Shown one piece after another: positions 52,034 through 64,000 of a DNA stretch of 64,000 nucleotides. The notes beneath the pieces are model-generated. The model saw only the letters and a program-made list of their open reading frames with translations. It was not told the origin of the DNA and did not search any database. The DNA is from Chloroflexota bacterium (lineage in GTDB: Bacteria; Chloroflexota; UBA6077; SHYK01), in NCBI GenBank assembly GCA_035652535.1, contig DASRDP010000112.1, positions 1 to 64,000 of the forward strand, given 5' to 3'. The first letter of the stretch is position 1. Each line of letters starts with the position of its first letter. A program made the translations under genes and the position numbers.

Positions 52034-53174
52034 TCGATTCGTCGTCCGGAAGGACGAAAAGGTCCGCCGGTGGGAGGTGCAAGACGCATTCGGCTCCGTT
52101 CGCGAGCTTCAGAATGCGGAAGCGTTCCGCCGGGATCACCGCCTCAAATTCGATTCGCCCTTGGCCCGCGAGCGATGCCGATGCCTCGCAGAAGAGCGTG
52201 ACGCTCGTTGCCCCCGGCACATGATCGAGCACGCGCGCGCGAATGCGATTCGGACGATCCGCGGTAGATAGGTCCTCAACGACGATCGCCTCCGGCCGAA
52301 TGCAGATGGACACGCTGGCCTGGAGCAGGCCGCCGGGGTCTTCCGCCGCCAGGATGCTGTCCGTTCCGGCGAGCTGCACGCGAAGACCGTGCCCGCGCTC
52401 GGGCTCATCGCAGGCTACTCCGCGCCCGTGCGGCTCGGCTCGCGCGACGAGGCGTGCTGGGAAGACGTTGGACGCGCCGGTCAGCCGAGCCACGCGGCCG
52501 GAGGCCGGGCGGCGGAAGATGTCATCGCGGCTCCCCACCTGGAGGACGGAGCCGCGATCATAGACGGCGATCTTGTCGGCCAGGGTGTACGCCTCGCCGA
52601 GATCGTGGCTGATAAAGATCGTCGTAACCGGAAACTGTCGGTGGATCGTTAGCAGGTCCCTGCGGAGCCGTGCCCGGAGCATCGAATCAAGGGCGGAAAA
52701 GGGCTCGTCGAGGAGCAGGACGCGCGGCTCGGTGATCAGTGCGCGCGCCAGGGCTACGCGCTGCTGCTGTCCCCCGGAGAGCTCGCGCGGGCGCCGACGC
52801 TCGTACCCGGCGAGATCGAGGCGCCCGAGCATGTCGCTGACGCGCGCCCGAGCACGGTCTGCCGGGATCCCTGCGAGCCCATATGCGACGTTCTCCCCGA
52901 CGCTCAAGTGTGGGAAGAGCCCGTAGTGTTGTGGGACATAGCCAACGTGCCGCTTTTGAATCGGGACGTCTATTCCGCGCGAGGCGTCGAAGACGGGCCG
53001 ACCGTCGATCTTGATCGAGCCGGCATCCGGGGTAATGATGCCGGCGATCGATCTCACGGTGACGGACTTACCAGCGCCTGATGGGCCGAAGAGGACGATA
53101 AGCTCGTCGTCCGCCGAAAAGGCGGTCCGTAGCTCGAAGTCGCGGAGGCGCTTTTCAATTGCCACCTCTAACAC
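52026..53174 (-). CDS. modC: Molybdate ABC transporter ATP-binding protein ModC
   Basis: A 382-residue ATPase that powers molybdate (or tungstate) import. Walker A GPSGAGKS, the Q-loop VGYVPQHYGLFPHLSVGENV, signature LSGGQQQRVALARAL and Walker B LLLDEPFSALD are all present. The C-terminal TOBE/MOP-type domain (about residues 270-370) would sense bound oxyanion. GTG at 53174 gives the best family alignment; GTG at 53165 is possible. It follows modB by 22 bases and its stop overlaps the start of the IMPase/ARH fusion gene. Confidence 0.9.
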   Translation of the reverse strand: MLEVAIEKRLRDFELRTAFSADDELIVLFGPSGAGKSVTVRSIAGIITPDAGSIKIDGRPVFDASRGIDVPIQKRHVGYVPQHYGLFPHLSVGENVAYGLAGIPADRARARVSDMLGRLDLAGYERRRPRELSGGQQQRVALARALITEPRVLLLDEPFSALDSMLRARLRRDLLTIHRQFPVTTIFISHDLGEAYTLADKIAVYDRGSVLQVGSRDDIFRRPASGRVARLTGASNVFPARLVARAEPHGRGVACDEPERGHGLRVQLAGTDSILAAEDPGGLLQASVSICIRPEAIVVEDLSTADRPNRIRARVLDHVPGATSVTLFCEASASLAGQGRIEFEAVIPAERFRILKLANGAECVLHLPPADLFVLPDDESNG

Positions 53175-53196
53175 GGCGCGCGCGCTCCGGTCGTGG

Positions 53197-54051
53197 TCAT
53201 GGAACGGCCGACACGCGCGCGCGAGCGAGCGTCTTGAATCCCAGCAGGACGACGAAGGAGGCGACGATGAGGATGCTGGCGAGGACCAGCGCGGCGGGCA
53301 GGTCGCGCTCCATGGCGACGTAGATGGCCAGGGGCATGGTCTGGGTGGTGCCGGGGAAATTGCCCGCGAACATGATGGTCGCGCCAAACTCGCCGAGGGC
53401 GCGCGCCCACGTCATGACCGCGCCGCCGAGCAGCGCTGGCATGGCGAGGGGCACGGTGACCCGGAGAAACGTCCGCAGGGAAGACGCGCCGAGGCTGCCC
53501 GACACGTACTCCAGCTCCCGATCGACACCCTCGAAGCCAGTCTTGGCGGCGCGCACGTAAAAGGGAGCCGCCACGAATACCTCGGCCAGAACGACCGCGG
53601 CGGTGGTGAAGCCGACTTCGATGCCGAGTGCTCCGAGCCACCCGCCAAGCAGACCGCGCCGGCCGAAGGTCAGGAGCAGCGCCACGCCAGCCACGGCCGG
53701 CGGAAGCACCATGGGGAGGTCGACGAGTGTGTCGATCACGCCTCGCCCTGGGAATCGCCCGCGGGCGAGGAGGTACGCGAGCGGGGTTCCAAAAACGACC
53801 GAGGATGTGAGGGCAATGGTCGTGGTGAGGATGCTCAAGCGAAGGGCGCTCACCACGACGTCGTTCGCCAGATAGGGGCCCAGTTGGCCACTGGAGGCCG
53901 TGCGCCAGAGCACCACCAGGAGTGGAACGATCAGGAAGAGCATCAGGATCGCGCTGTAGAGCAGGACGAGGAGGGTTCCGCGCTGCGCCCAGAGTCTGCG
54001 CGCGGCCATCGCTTCCACGCGAGGGGACGCGGGAACGGTGACCGCCGTCAC
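53197..54051 (-). CDS. modB: Molybdate ABC transporter permease ModB
   Basis: A 284-residue inner-membrane permease with about six transmembrane helices. The ABC permease EAA loop is at EYVSGSLGASSLRTFLRVTV (about residue 185), followed by ALGEFGATIMFAGNFPGTTQ typical of ModB/CysTW permeases. GTG at 54051 starts 9 bases after the modA stop. Second gene of the mod operon. Confidence 0.92.
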   Translation of the reverse strand: MTAVTVPASPRVEAMAARRLWAQRGTLLVLLYSAILMLFLIVPLLVVLWRTASSGQLGPYLANDVVVSALRLSILTTTIALTSSVVFGTPLAYLLARGRFPGRGVIDTLVDLPMVLPPAVAGVALLLTFGRRGLLGGWLGALGIEVGFTTAAVVLAEVFVAAPFYVRAAKTGFEGVDRELEYVSGSLGASSLRTFLRVTVPLAMPALLGGAVMTWARALGEFGATIMFAGNFPGTTQTMPLAIYVAMERDLPAALVLASILIVASFVVLLGFKTLARARVSAVP

Positions 54052-54060
54052 GCGCTCGCC

Positions 54061-54960
54061 CTACTGGACCGGCTGCAGACCCCAGCGAGCCAGCGTCTTC
54101 TGTCCGTCGTCCGAGAGCACGGATTCGACGAAGCGCTGCGCAACGTCCGGCCGGTGAGATCCCTGGACCACCGCGATGGGATAGGTGGCCGTGACGTTGT
54201 CGGCAGGGGGGATCGCAATGACCTTCACCTGGGACGCAACCTGGGGCGTGATATCGGAAGTGTATACAACCCCGGCATCCGCCTCGCCCAGCGTCACCTT
54301 CGCCAGAAGCGAGCGCACGTCCTCTTCGTGGGAACGGATGTTAGCGACGGCGTTTTTCGAGAACTCGGGGCCGTAAGTCGGATCTCTGCTGAGCTTGTCG
54401 AGCACCTGGAGGGTGTACGCGCCCACCGGTACCTGCGGGTTGGTCGCGACGAGGCGCACCCCGGGGCGTCCAAGATCATGGAGCGAGTCGATCTTCCCGG
54501 GATTGTCGGCGGGCAGGACGACGGCGAGCGAGTTGCGGGCAAAGGGCTGAGGCTCGCCCGCCACGATGCCCGACTTCACGGCGCTCGCCATCTGGACGTC
54601 GTCCGCGGAGGCGAATACGTCCGCGGCGGCGCCGTTTTCGATCTGGGTGCGTAGGCCGGACGAGGGACCGAAGTTGAATACCACATGGGCGCCCGGGTTC
54701 TGCGCTTCGAAGTCGCGACCGATTTCTGTGAAGGCGTCGGTCAGCGACGCGGCGGCATATACGCGGAGCTCACCTTCGACGCCCGGGGACGCGTTGGCGG
54801 TCGCGGCGTTGCTCTTCGTGATCGGGGCCGCGGAGAGATTTGCTCGGTCGGCCTCGCAAGCCAACAAGAGGAGCCACGACAGAACGAGGGCACTGAACGG
54901 CACCGCGCGGCGAAGCGGGGCGCGCGGACATCTGGAGCCGACCAAGTCTGCATTTCCCAT
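54061..54960 (-). CDS. modA: Molybdate-binding lipoprotein ModA
   Basis: A 299-residue substrate-binding lipoprotein. The signal peptide ends at LLLLAC (Cys35). The family motif VYAAASLTDAFTEIGRDFEA begins near residue 67. FNFGPSSGLRTQIENGAAAD and DVFASADDVQMASAV follow, and QPFARNSLAVVLP near 138 supports ModA over phosphate-binding homologues. ATG at 54960; a weak ribosome site precedes it. First gene of the operon modA-modB-modC-fusion-PLD, divergent from thiC. Confidence 0.92.
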   Translation of the reverse strand: MGNADLVGSRCPRAPLRRAVPFSALVLSWLLLLACEADRANLSAAPITKSNAATANASPGVEGELRVYAAASLTDAFTEIGRDFEAQNPGAHVVFNFGPSSGLRTQIENGAAADVFASADDVQMASAVKSGIVAGEPQPFARNSLAVVLPADNPGKIDSLHDLGRPGVRLVATNPQVPVGAYTLQVLDKLSRDPTYGPEFSKNAVANIRSHEEDVRSLLAKVTLGEADAGVVYTSDITPQVASQVKVIAIPPADNVTATYPIAVVQGSHRPDVAQRFVESVLSDDGQKTLARWGLQPVQ

Positions 54961-55128
54961 TGTGCGCTGGCCAGATGGTATGCGCCCTCTTGGCGCGCTG
55001 TCAACTATCCTCGCGTCGGTGTTATGTATCCGAGATCAACGGGGCGACTGGGACGAGCGGGGCCGCGAAGCGGGTGCGCGCGTCGGCCAGATGCTATAGT
55101 TCGCGTAACGCAGGCACAACCACATATT

Positions 55129-58160
<3,032 letters not shown>

Positions 58161-58164
<4 letters not shown>

Positions 58165-59288
58165 GCCAGCACGCTCCGGATGAGCGAATCCAGCTGGGCT
58201 TCCTCGTCGACGTCACCAGCCACGCACCGCGGCTCGACATCGGCGCTCGGGGCGGGCCTCGGCGCCTCCATCGCGTCAGGCTCGGGATCCGACTGAGTAC
58301 GGGCGAAGCCTGACGCGCTCTCCCAGGTGATCTGAGCATCGGGTGAGAGAAGATAGTCCAGATACACTCGCACAGCCTCGGGATGGGGGGCGTGCGTCAG
58401 CACGGACACAGCGCTCGGTCCAGCGGTTACGTAGCTATTCTCATCGAATGCATCGGGCGGGAGAACATCGATCTGTCCGCCCTTGGCTCGCGCATCGGCG
58501 ACCAGCTGATCGTCGACGCCAATCGCCACGGCGAGCGCGCCCTGTTCCAGCTCCTGCATCGCCTCGGACGGACTCATGACAAGGGAAGCGCCCGTGGCAA
58601 ACAGCTCGCGCAAGAAATCTGGGCCAAGCCCACCGGTGCGAGCCAGGAACGCCGCGGTCAAGCGCGCCTCTTCGTTGCGTCGAGGGTCCACGAATCCGAC
58701 CAGCCCTCTCCACCGCGCATCCAGAAGCTGACGCCACGAGTGGATTTCTCCCGGGGGCGCCAGGGCCGGATTGTAGGCGATCGGCGCCTTCGCCGCCGAC
58801 GCGAACACGAGGCACCCCGTGTCGACGTTTTCATCCGAAGCCTCATCGCGGCTACTGGCGTTGGGCCCCGTGAGATACGGACCGATGGGATCGGCGGCGC
58901 GGGCTGCGAGCAGCGCGCGCACGATGGCGCCCGGTGGCGCGACGACGAGATCTCCCCGCGGCTCTGAGGACTGTGCCCATCGACGGAGGTCCGCTGGGTC
59001 GACCGGACGATAATCGAGAGCGATCTCTGGGTATCGGCGGTGAAACCCATCGCTGAGCGCGGACCGGAGGGTGGCGCTTCGCGGACCAAGAATCATGATT
59101 TTGCCCTCTTGCTTCGCCGACGCGACGGTCTGGTCCCAGGTGCCGAGTTCGGCCCCGGCGTCGCGCGCGCCCAACGCCCCCGATGATGGATATGCCGGAT
59201 AGGAAGGGCCCGAGCAAGCGGCCCCGATCGCCAGGCATGCGAGCGACGAGAGGAGCGCTGCCACCGAACGTGCCCGCGGCGGCCACAA
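58161..59288 (-). CDS. Family 1 extracellular solute-binding lipoprotein (iron/AfuA-like)
   Basis: A 375-residue substrate-binding protein. The signal peptide ends IGAAC (Cys25). The order WDQTVASAKQEGKIMILGP, PRGDLVVAPPGAIVRALLAA, then DARWRGLVGFVDPRRNEEAR and APHPEAVRVYLDYLLSPDAQ follows Fe3+-type (AfuA/SBP_bac_6, 8) binding proteins. The start codon appears to be TTG at 59288; GTG at 59264 is possible, and neither has a clear ribosome site. Coupled by ATGA overlap to cobT. No permease gene adjoins, so the ligand is unknown; a cobalamin precursor or iron are guesses. Confidence 0.78.
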
Positions 59289-59364
59289 CCCAGGGTGCAG
59301 CGAGGAAATGCCCGAACCAATGAGGCGAGGGGCGCCTTGTGAGTCGGGGCCCTGGGCAACCCGG

Positions 59365-60504
59365 TCAGCGGCTCTGGACAGTGATGGTCCCCTTCATTCC
59401 GAGATCCTCGTGGAGCAGACAGCTGTAGCTGAAGGTGCCTGGCGTGTTGAACGTGAGCGCCCAGACCTTGTCGAGGGGCACCGTGATCCGTGGGTGCTCT
59501 CCGATGATGCCGGAGCTGTACAGGCTGCGACCATCGTAGATCGGATTGGTCGTTCTCTCCGCGCCCGGACCAAACACGACTCGGGGCGCCGAGTCCGGAT
59601 CGTGCATCGCCGCGAGCACCTCCGGTGGCAGTGGCTGTCCCGGAGCGGGGGGCGAGAGCACGGTCCCATCCGGAAACTGGAGGACGAACAGATCGACGGA
59701 TGAGCCGTCCGTCGGCCGGAACGTCACCGTATGCGGCTGTAGGTGATCGACGTACCAGACGACGGTGTCCCCTTGCGAGATGGTGAGATCGCCCGGGAGA
59801 AACGCCTGGATGTCGAGGTTGCCGTTGCGTGTATCCGTCCCAGCGCGGACGAACCACAGGTCGGTTCCTCGGCCACCCTCGATTCGCGTCGCGCTTCCGC
59901 GCTCCGCCAGAATCTCCGCCGCCTGGGTCTGGCGAATCGCGTCGATGGCAGTCGCCTGCGCATCGAGAGCCGCCTGAGTGGTGATCCCCGCCGATCCGGG
60001 CGGAACGACTTGGACTCGTCCCTTCATGTTTACGTGGAAGAGGCAGAGGAAATCATAGGTGCCCGGTCGCGCGAATGTGACCGCGAGCTGGGGCCCGTCC
60101 GTGGGCAGCTCGACATGGATGAAGGACCTCCCGTCCCACGGCCCATCGGGGACGGTGGGGAACACGATCTGCGGGTTGAACATGCCGGGCAAGCTGGGAT
60201 CCTCTTGGGGAATAAATACGTCTGGGATCGGACCATCGCCCGGGAAGGTAACCGTGTGGATCTCGTCAGACATGACCTTCCAGATCACGGTCGATCCGGT
60301 CGTGACCCGCACGGTATTGCCGCCAAGGGCGGGGTCGCCGATGAAGTCCTCTTCCGCGATCGGGCCCTGACCCTGGCCGGTGACGATCGTCAGGGGCTGC
60401 CCAGCCTGAGCCAGGGTCGTCGACTCCGTTGCTGTTGCGATCCCCGCGAGCGCCAGGCCGACCGCGGCCAGCGGGATCCCGAGAAACACAGCGATTCTGT
60501 GCAC
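59365..60504 (-). CDS. Exported protein with two type 1 copper (cupredoxin) domains
   Basis: A 379-residue exported protein. The signal peptide spans about residues 1-28. Domain 1 (30-145) has EIHTVTFPG and FLCLFHVNMKG, a C-x2-H-x2-M site as in amicyanin. Domain 2 (about 220-379) has HLQPHTVTFRP and YSCLLHEDLGMKG, a C-x2-H-x4-M site as in plastocyanin. Each has an upstream His, so both type 1 sites look complete. GTG at 60504 follows AGGAGGG. Likely an extracytoplasmic electron carrier or copper-binding protein; no oxidase is adjacent. Confidence 0.82.
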   Translation of the reverse strand: MHRIAVFLGIPLAAVGLALAGIATATESTTLAQAGQPLTIVTGQGQGPIAEEDFIGDPALGGNTVRVTTGSTVIWKVMSDEIHTVTFPGDGPIPDVFIPQEDPSLPGMFNPQIVFPTVPDGPWDGRSFIHVELPTDGPQLAVTFARPGTYDFLCLFHVNMKGRVQVVPPGSAGITTQAALDAQATAIDAIRQTQAAEILAERGSATRIEGGRGTDLWFVRAGTDTRNGNLDIQAFLPGDLTISQGDTVVWYVDHLQPHTVTFRPTDGSSVDLFVLQFPDGTVLSPPAPGQPLPPEVLAAMHDPDSAPRVVFGPGAERTTNPIYDGRSLYSSGIIGEHPRITVPLDKVWALTFNTPGTFSYSCLLHEDLGMKGTITVQSR

Positions 60505-60587
60505 TCGACCCTCCTGAAACGGTAGTGCGCGGGCCGCAGTATACCAATCGACACGTGAGGCCATCTGTGCAGGCCTCCTGGCGCTCG

Positions 60588-62246
60588 TTACCGGCCACGC
60601 AGGAGCCGGGCCACCATGCGGGCGTCCCGGACCCCCAGAAGGTGAGCGACGGCCACGTAGGTAACGCCCGATGCGCCGGTGACGCCGACGACGAGGGCCA
60701 GCTGACCAATCCATTGATAGGCGCCGCCCGCCTGTCCCGCGATTCCCTGGAGCAACATCGCCGTGACGCCCATCGCGATCGCGGACAGCCCAATGCGCCA
60801 CCCGAAATCGAGCAGCTCCACGGGATAGACCCAGCCCAGGGTCCTTTGAAGGAGGAGGGTGAGCGTCGTCGCCTCGGCGAGCGCGGCGATGGAATTCGCC
60901 AGCGCGAGCCCGCCGAACGAGAGGCCGGTCCGCATCAGCACAAGGCTCAGTGCGACATTCAGCAGCACGGCCCCAGCCGCCACGCGCACCGGCGTGGCGG
61001 TATTGCGCTCGGCGTAGAAGACGCGATCGACGATCTCGATCATCGAGTGCCCTGGCAGTCCGATGGCGTACCAGCCGAGCGCCATCGCGGTGGCGGCTGC
61101 GTCCGCGCCGGTGAAGGCGCCGCGCTGGAGGAGCAGGCTCACGATCGGGCGGCCGAGGACGATGAGCCCGATGGCGGCGGGTATGGTGGTGTAGAGAATG
61201 AGTCGGAGCCCAAAGAGGAAGGTCGCGCGCTCCTCGTCCGCGCGCGCCTCGGCGCTCTGCCGCGCCAGGGTCGGAAAGAGGGCCGTCGAAAGACCCATCG
61301 CAAAGATGCCCAGCGGCACCATCAGGATCAGCCAGGCGTAATTGAGGTAGGCGATGCTTCCGACGACCAGAAAGGAGGCCAGCGCGACGTTGATGAGCTG
61401 GTTCACTTGGCTCACGCCGAGCCCAATGACCCTGGGGAGCATCAGGCGAATCACGTCCCGCGTCCCCTGGAGGTCGAGTCCGAGCGTCAGCGAGTAGCGC
61501 ATGCCGACCCGGAGGGCACCCGGGACCTGCACGCCCAGGTGGAGAAACGCGCCGACGACCGCGCCGAGCGCGAGCGCTTCGGCGCCGAGGGAGCGGAACA
61601 GGAGCGCGCTGCAGATGAGCGAAAGGTTGTAGGCCAGGGGCGCCGCCGCGGCCAGCGCAAAGCGGTGCACGGCATTCAGCGCGCTGGTGAGGAGCGCGCT
61701 GGCGGCGAAGACGGCAGGGGTCACGAGCATGATGCGGGTGAGCGTCGCCGCGCGCGCCTGGTTCTCGGGTGGCCAGCCGGCCACGAGAATGCCCATGATG
61801 GCCGGGGCGGCTAGGGCGAGCAGCGCGGAGACGCACCCCAGCGTGATCAAAGCGACGTTGACCAGGGCGCTTGCGAGGCGCCACGCCCGCTCACGATCGC
61901 TCTGGGATAGATACGTGGCAAATACGGGTATGAACGCGGCGCTCACCGCGCCGCCGGCGAGCACCTGGAACACCGTGTCGGGAACGCTGATCGCGGCGAG
62001 AAACATCTCGTAGTCGCGCGAGGCGCCGTACTGGTGGCTGATGACGATGTTTCGCACGAGGCCGAGGAGCTTGCTCGCCACGAAGCCGCTCATCACGATC
62101 ACCGCCGCGCCCATCAAGCGCTGCAACGACCCGTCGGCCGCGCGACGTTCGCCGGGCAGCGAGCCAGTCCTGTCCTCTACACGCCGACCTGCCCTCGGCG
62201 TTGCCTCTAACTGCCCTGGCGCAGGTGGCGTGTCGCCCGTGGTCAT
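60588..62246 (-). CDS. murJ: Lipid II flippase MurJ
   Basis: A 552-residue integral membrane protein of the MviN/MATE-like family with about 14 helices, moving lipid II to the outer face of the membrane. Signature segments are GFVASKLLGLVRNIVISHQY and GGAVSAAFIPVFATYLSQSD near residue 100, and PLGIFAMGLSTALFPTLARQ near 310. The first ~45 residues are a hydrophilic extension. ATG at 62246 overlaps the stop of gatD as ATGA, placing it in the murT-gatD-murJ operon. Confidence 0.93.
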   Translation of the reverse strand: MTTGDTPPAPGQLEATPRAGRRVEDRTGSLPGERRAADGSLQRLMGAAVIVMSGFVASKLLGLVRNIVISHQYGASRDYEMFLAAISVPDTVFQVLAGGAVSAAFIPVFATYLSQSDRERAWRLASALVNVALITLGCVSALLALAAPAIMGILVAGWPPENQARAATLTRIMLVTPAVFAASALLTSALNAVHRFALAAAAPLAYNLSLICSALLFRSLGAEALALGAVVGAFLHLGVQVPGALRVGMRYSLTLGLDLQGTRDVIRLMLPRVIGLGVSQVNQLINVALASFLVVGSIAYLNYAWLILMVPLGIFAMGLSTALFPTLARQSAEARADEERATFLFGLRLILYTTIPAAIGLIVLGRPIVSLLLQRGAFTGADAAATAMALGWYAIGLPGHSMIEIVDRVFYAERNTATPVRVAAGAVLLNVALSLVLMRTGLSFGGLALANSIAALAEATTLTLLLQRTLGWVYPVELLDFGWRIGLSAIAMGVTAMLLQGIAGQAGGAYQWIGQLALVVGVTGASGVTYVAVAHLLGVRDARMVARLLRGR

Positions 62247-63046
62247 CGAATGCTGGTGCGCGTATGGCGCCGTCGTCGTGCGCGTTCGGTGAAAGCGTCC
62301 CTCGCGGCCGATTCGAGCTGGTCGTCCAGCGGGGCCAGTGTCGCCTCGGGCCCGATCAGCCTGCGGAGGCCGGTCAGGATGAGCCAGTCGGCAAGCCATG
62401 GGTTCTTGGGCAGGATGGGACCATGCAGATAGGTGCCGATCGCTCCCAGGTATCGCGCCCCTTCGGTCGCGTCCTCGCCGTTGTTCCCGCTTCCCACGAT
62501 GACGCGCGCGAGGGGAACGGTCCGGCGAGGGCCCGCCTGATCCGTCGCTGGTGCGGTCGATCCACCGGGCATCAGGTACGTCTTCCCGCTGTGGTTCTCG
62601 AAACCAACGAGCGGAAAACGGTCGCCGTCGAGCGTTGCCTCGGCCACGACGTCTCCCACGCATCGCCGCGATCCGGCGATCGTATACGCGTCGAAGAGGC
62701 CGGTGCCGGGAATCTCCACCCCCTCAGCCGTTCGGAAGGACCGTCCCAGCAGCTGGTATCCGCCACAGACGGCGAGGAGCGCCGCGCCATCCTGAATCGC
62801 TTCCTCGACGGCCTCGCCCGTGCGGACGGCGAGGTCGCGGCTGATCGCGGCCTGTTCGGCGTCCTGACCGCCGCCGAAGAAGAGGAGCTGAGTGGCTGCC
62901 GGGTCGAAGCGGTCACCGATCGTCACGTTCTCGACCTGCAGGCGGATCCCTCGCCATGCGCACCGCTGCTGCAGGGCGAGGATGTTCCCGCGGTCGCCAT
63001 ACAGGTTCATGAGGTCCCCGTACAGGTAGACGAGGCGGAGGTCCAC
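62243..63046 (-). CDS. gatD: Lipid II isoglutaminyl synthase glutaminase subunit GatD
   Basis: A 267-residue class I glutamine amidotransferase (CobQ-like). It feeds ammonia to MurT for amidation of the D-Glu residue of lipid II. The nucleophile is Cys94 in LAVCGGYQLLG; the catalytic His is in GTYLHGPILPKNP near residue 209. It opens with LVYLYGDLMNLYGDRGNILA, the family hallmark. The start is GTG at 63046, overlapping the last base of the murT stop codon (TAGTG). Confidence 0.94.
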   Translation of the reverse strand: MDLRLVYLYGDLMNLYGDRGNILALQQRCAWRGIRLQVENVTIGDRFDPAATQLLFFGGGQDAEQAAISRDLAVRTGEAVEEAIQDGAALLAVCGGYQLLGRSFRTAEGVEIPGTGLFDAYTIAGSRRCVGDVVAEATLDGDRFPLVGFENHSGKTYLMPGGSTAPATDQAGPRRTVPLARVIVGSGNNGEDATEGARYLGAIGTYLHGPILPKNPWLADWLILTGLRRLIGPEATLAPLDDQLESAARDAFTERARRRRHTRTSIR

Positions 63047-64000
63047 TAGTCTTCCCAGAAGGGAGCGACGTGGCCGAGCCGCTCAAGCTCGCGCCGAACC
63101 TCGAGCATGGCCGTATACGTGGCGAAGAGCAGCACCCGATCACCCATCGTAGCTTCCGCCACGGCGGCAGCCACGGCTGACGCGAGCCGGGGCTCGACCG
63201 CGACGTCACCCAGCGCCGCGTACTTCAGGCGCAGGGCGAGATCGTGGGCTCGGGTCCCGGTGCAAAGAACACGCCCCGCGTGTCCGCCGAGCACTTCGAA
63301 GTCGACGTCCCAAAGCCAGCTTACGTCCGTGCCGTCGGCGAAGAGATCATTAATCGCGATCACCGTGAGGTTATGCGGGAAAGGAGTGGACGAGGGGGCG
63401 GCGCTCTCCTCGCCGTCGCTGGGCGATGCCTGGCCGGGGACGAAGGCGCGCAGAGCCTGATTGAACCCGACAGGGTTTTTGACCAGCGTCAGGATCACGG
63501 CGCCGGGGCCGATCCCGACGCGCTCGCTGCGCCCGAAGACCGATTCGGCCCGCTCCATCGATTCAACGATCGCGTTCGTACTGAGATCCACCGCCGTGCT
63601 CGCGGCGACGGCTGCGAGCGCATTGTATGCGCTGTAGAGCCCTGGGAGCGCCAGGCGAAACGTCATCACCTGGCGCGGCGTGCGGATCGCCAGCACGCTT
63701 GCGGGAGCCTCTGGTCCGGCATGGAACTCGCCGCGCACGAGGGACACGTCCGGTTCGGGCCTGTGCCATCCACAGGAAGCGCACGCGTAGTGGCCAAGAT
63801 GCGCGTACAGCGACCAGGTGTATCGGAGGCGAGCGGAGCAGCTGGGGCAGAGGCGTCGATCCGCGTCGTGGGACGGCTCGCGTTCTCCCAGACTCGCGTC
63901 CTCCACTCCATAGCCCACGACTCTGCAGCCGCAGACTGAGGCGAGCTGAGCGACGATCGGGTCATCGACATTCAGAACGACCGTGGCGTGAGGGTCGAGG
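63046..64000 (-). CDS. murT: Lipid II isoglutaminyl synthase subunit MurT (partial at 5' end)
   Basis: The last ~318 residues of MurT, a Mur ligase-like amidotransferase partner of GatD; the ATP-binding N-terminus lies past base 64000. Visible are VVLNVDDPIVAQLAS just inside the edge, a zinc ribbon CPSCSARLRYTWSLYAHLGH then CASCGWHRP, and the Mur ligase C-terminal domain with DVSWLWDVDFEVLGG near the end. Translation is open to the window boundary. The C-terminal overlap with gatD supports co-translation of the heterodimer. Confidence 0.93.
   Translation of the reverse strand, partial: LDPHATVVLNVDDPIVAQLASVCGCRVVGYGVEDASLGEREPSHDADRRLCPSCSARLRYTWSLYAHLGHYACASCGWHRPEPDVSLVRGEFHAGPEAPASVLAIRTPRQVMTFRLALPGLYSAYNALAAVAASTAVDLSTNAIVESMERAESVFGRSERVGIGPGAVILTLVKNPVGFNQALRAFVPGQASPSDGEESAAPSSTPFPHNLTVIAINDLFADGTDVSWLWDVDFEVLGGHAGRVLCTGTRAHDLALRLKYAALGDVAVEPRLASAVAAAVAEATMGDRVLLFATYTAMLEVRRELERLGHVAPFWED

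Noticed and set aside
53150-53390. Longer N-terminal extension of ModC reaching into modB
   Set aside because: The extension is Pro/Ser-rich shadow sequence over the modB coding region; family similarity begins at about 53174.
53011-54654. Long plus-strand open frame opposite the modABC genes
   Set aside because: Composition is low-complexity and highly charged, typical of shadow frames; the minus strand carries clear mod genes.

Overview
This is a high-GC, densely coded bacterial chromosome segment. The best guess is an uncultured member of the Chloroflexota. This rests on the mix of genes and on the short Chloroflexota-style palindromic repeats between genes. The genes include a cobalamin-dependent ribonucleotide reductase, murT-gatD-murJ, CIRCE-controlled groESL, a pyrophosphate-type phosphofructokinase, many lone substrate-binding lipoproteins and paired DUF1800/DUF1501 genes. 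No rRNA gene is present, so the assignment is an inference. Nothing resembling a complete prophage, IS element or CRISPR array was seen.

Layout. 1-7.8 kb is a catabolic-looking island: a bicupin, an oligopeptide-type binding lipoprotein, two metal amidohydrolases, a dihydroxyphthalate-decarboxylase-like protein and a double DUF427 protein, with palindromic repeats in the gaps. 8-10.3 kb is accessory DNA: a TIGR04255 protein and two small partners, translationally coupled to a broken restriction-modification gene. 10.4-17.8 kb is housekeeping: rlmD, a VanW protein, a UbiD decarboxylase, thiG-thiE-thiS and a GalT/HIT-like protein. 17.8-24.4 kb holds groES-groEL with its CIRCE operator, a GT87 membrane transferase, nrdJ with an NrdR-box-like palindrome, and tRNA-Met. 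24.6-31.2 kb has a repeat-built surface protein, a Rieske ferredoxin, SirB1 and DinB proteins, the phosphofructokinase and an ECF sigma factor gene with two co-transcribed envelope genes. 31.3-40 kb has DUF1800/DUF1501, a Gfo/Idh oxidoreductase coupled to a GT9 transferase, a pair of RraA-type aldolases coupled to an MFS carrier, and a lone Flp pilin. 40-48.9 kb has three MFS-type genes and their neighbours, including a bicupin directly followed by a His-rich AAA+ ATPase, and two convergent paralogous binding lipoproteins. 48.9-55 kb is a five-gene operon: modABC, then an inositol-monophosphatase/ADP-ribosylglycohydrolase fusion, then a membrane-anchored phospholipase D-like protein. 55-64 kb has a TPP riboswitch with terminator controlling thiC, then cobT, a binding lipoprotein, a double cupredoxin and the murT-gatD-murJ peptidoglycan genes.

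How the genes fit together. Thiamine synthesis is split between thiC, under a riboswitch, and thiGES, under a plain sigma-70-like promoter. CobT and the B12-dependent NrdJ point to use of a cobamide. MurT/GatD with MurJ indicate amidated peptidoglycan. The bicupins, amidohydrolases, UbiD, the phthalate-type protein, RraA aldolases and MFS carriers together suggest breakdown of aromatic or other organic acids, although no complete pathway is visible. The most distinctive features are the bicupin/His-rich AAA+ pair, the IMPase-ARH fusion inside the mod operon, and the restriction-modification remnant joined to a TIGR04255 module.
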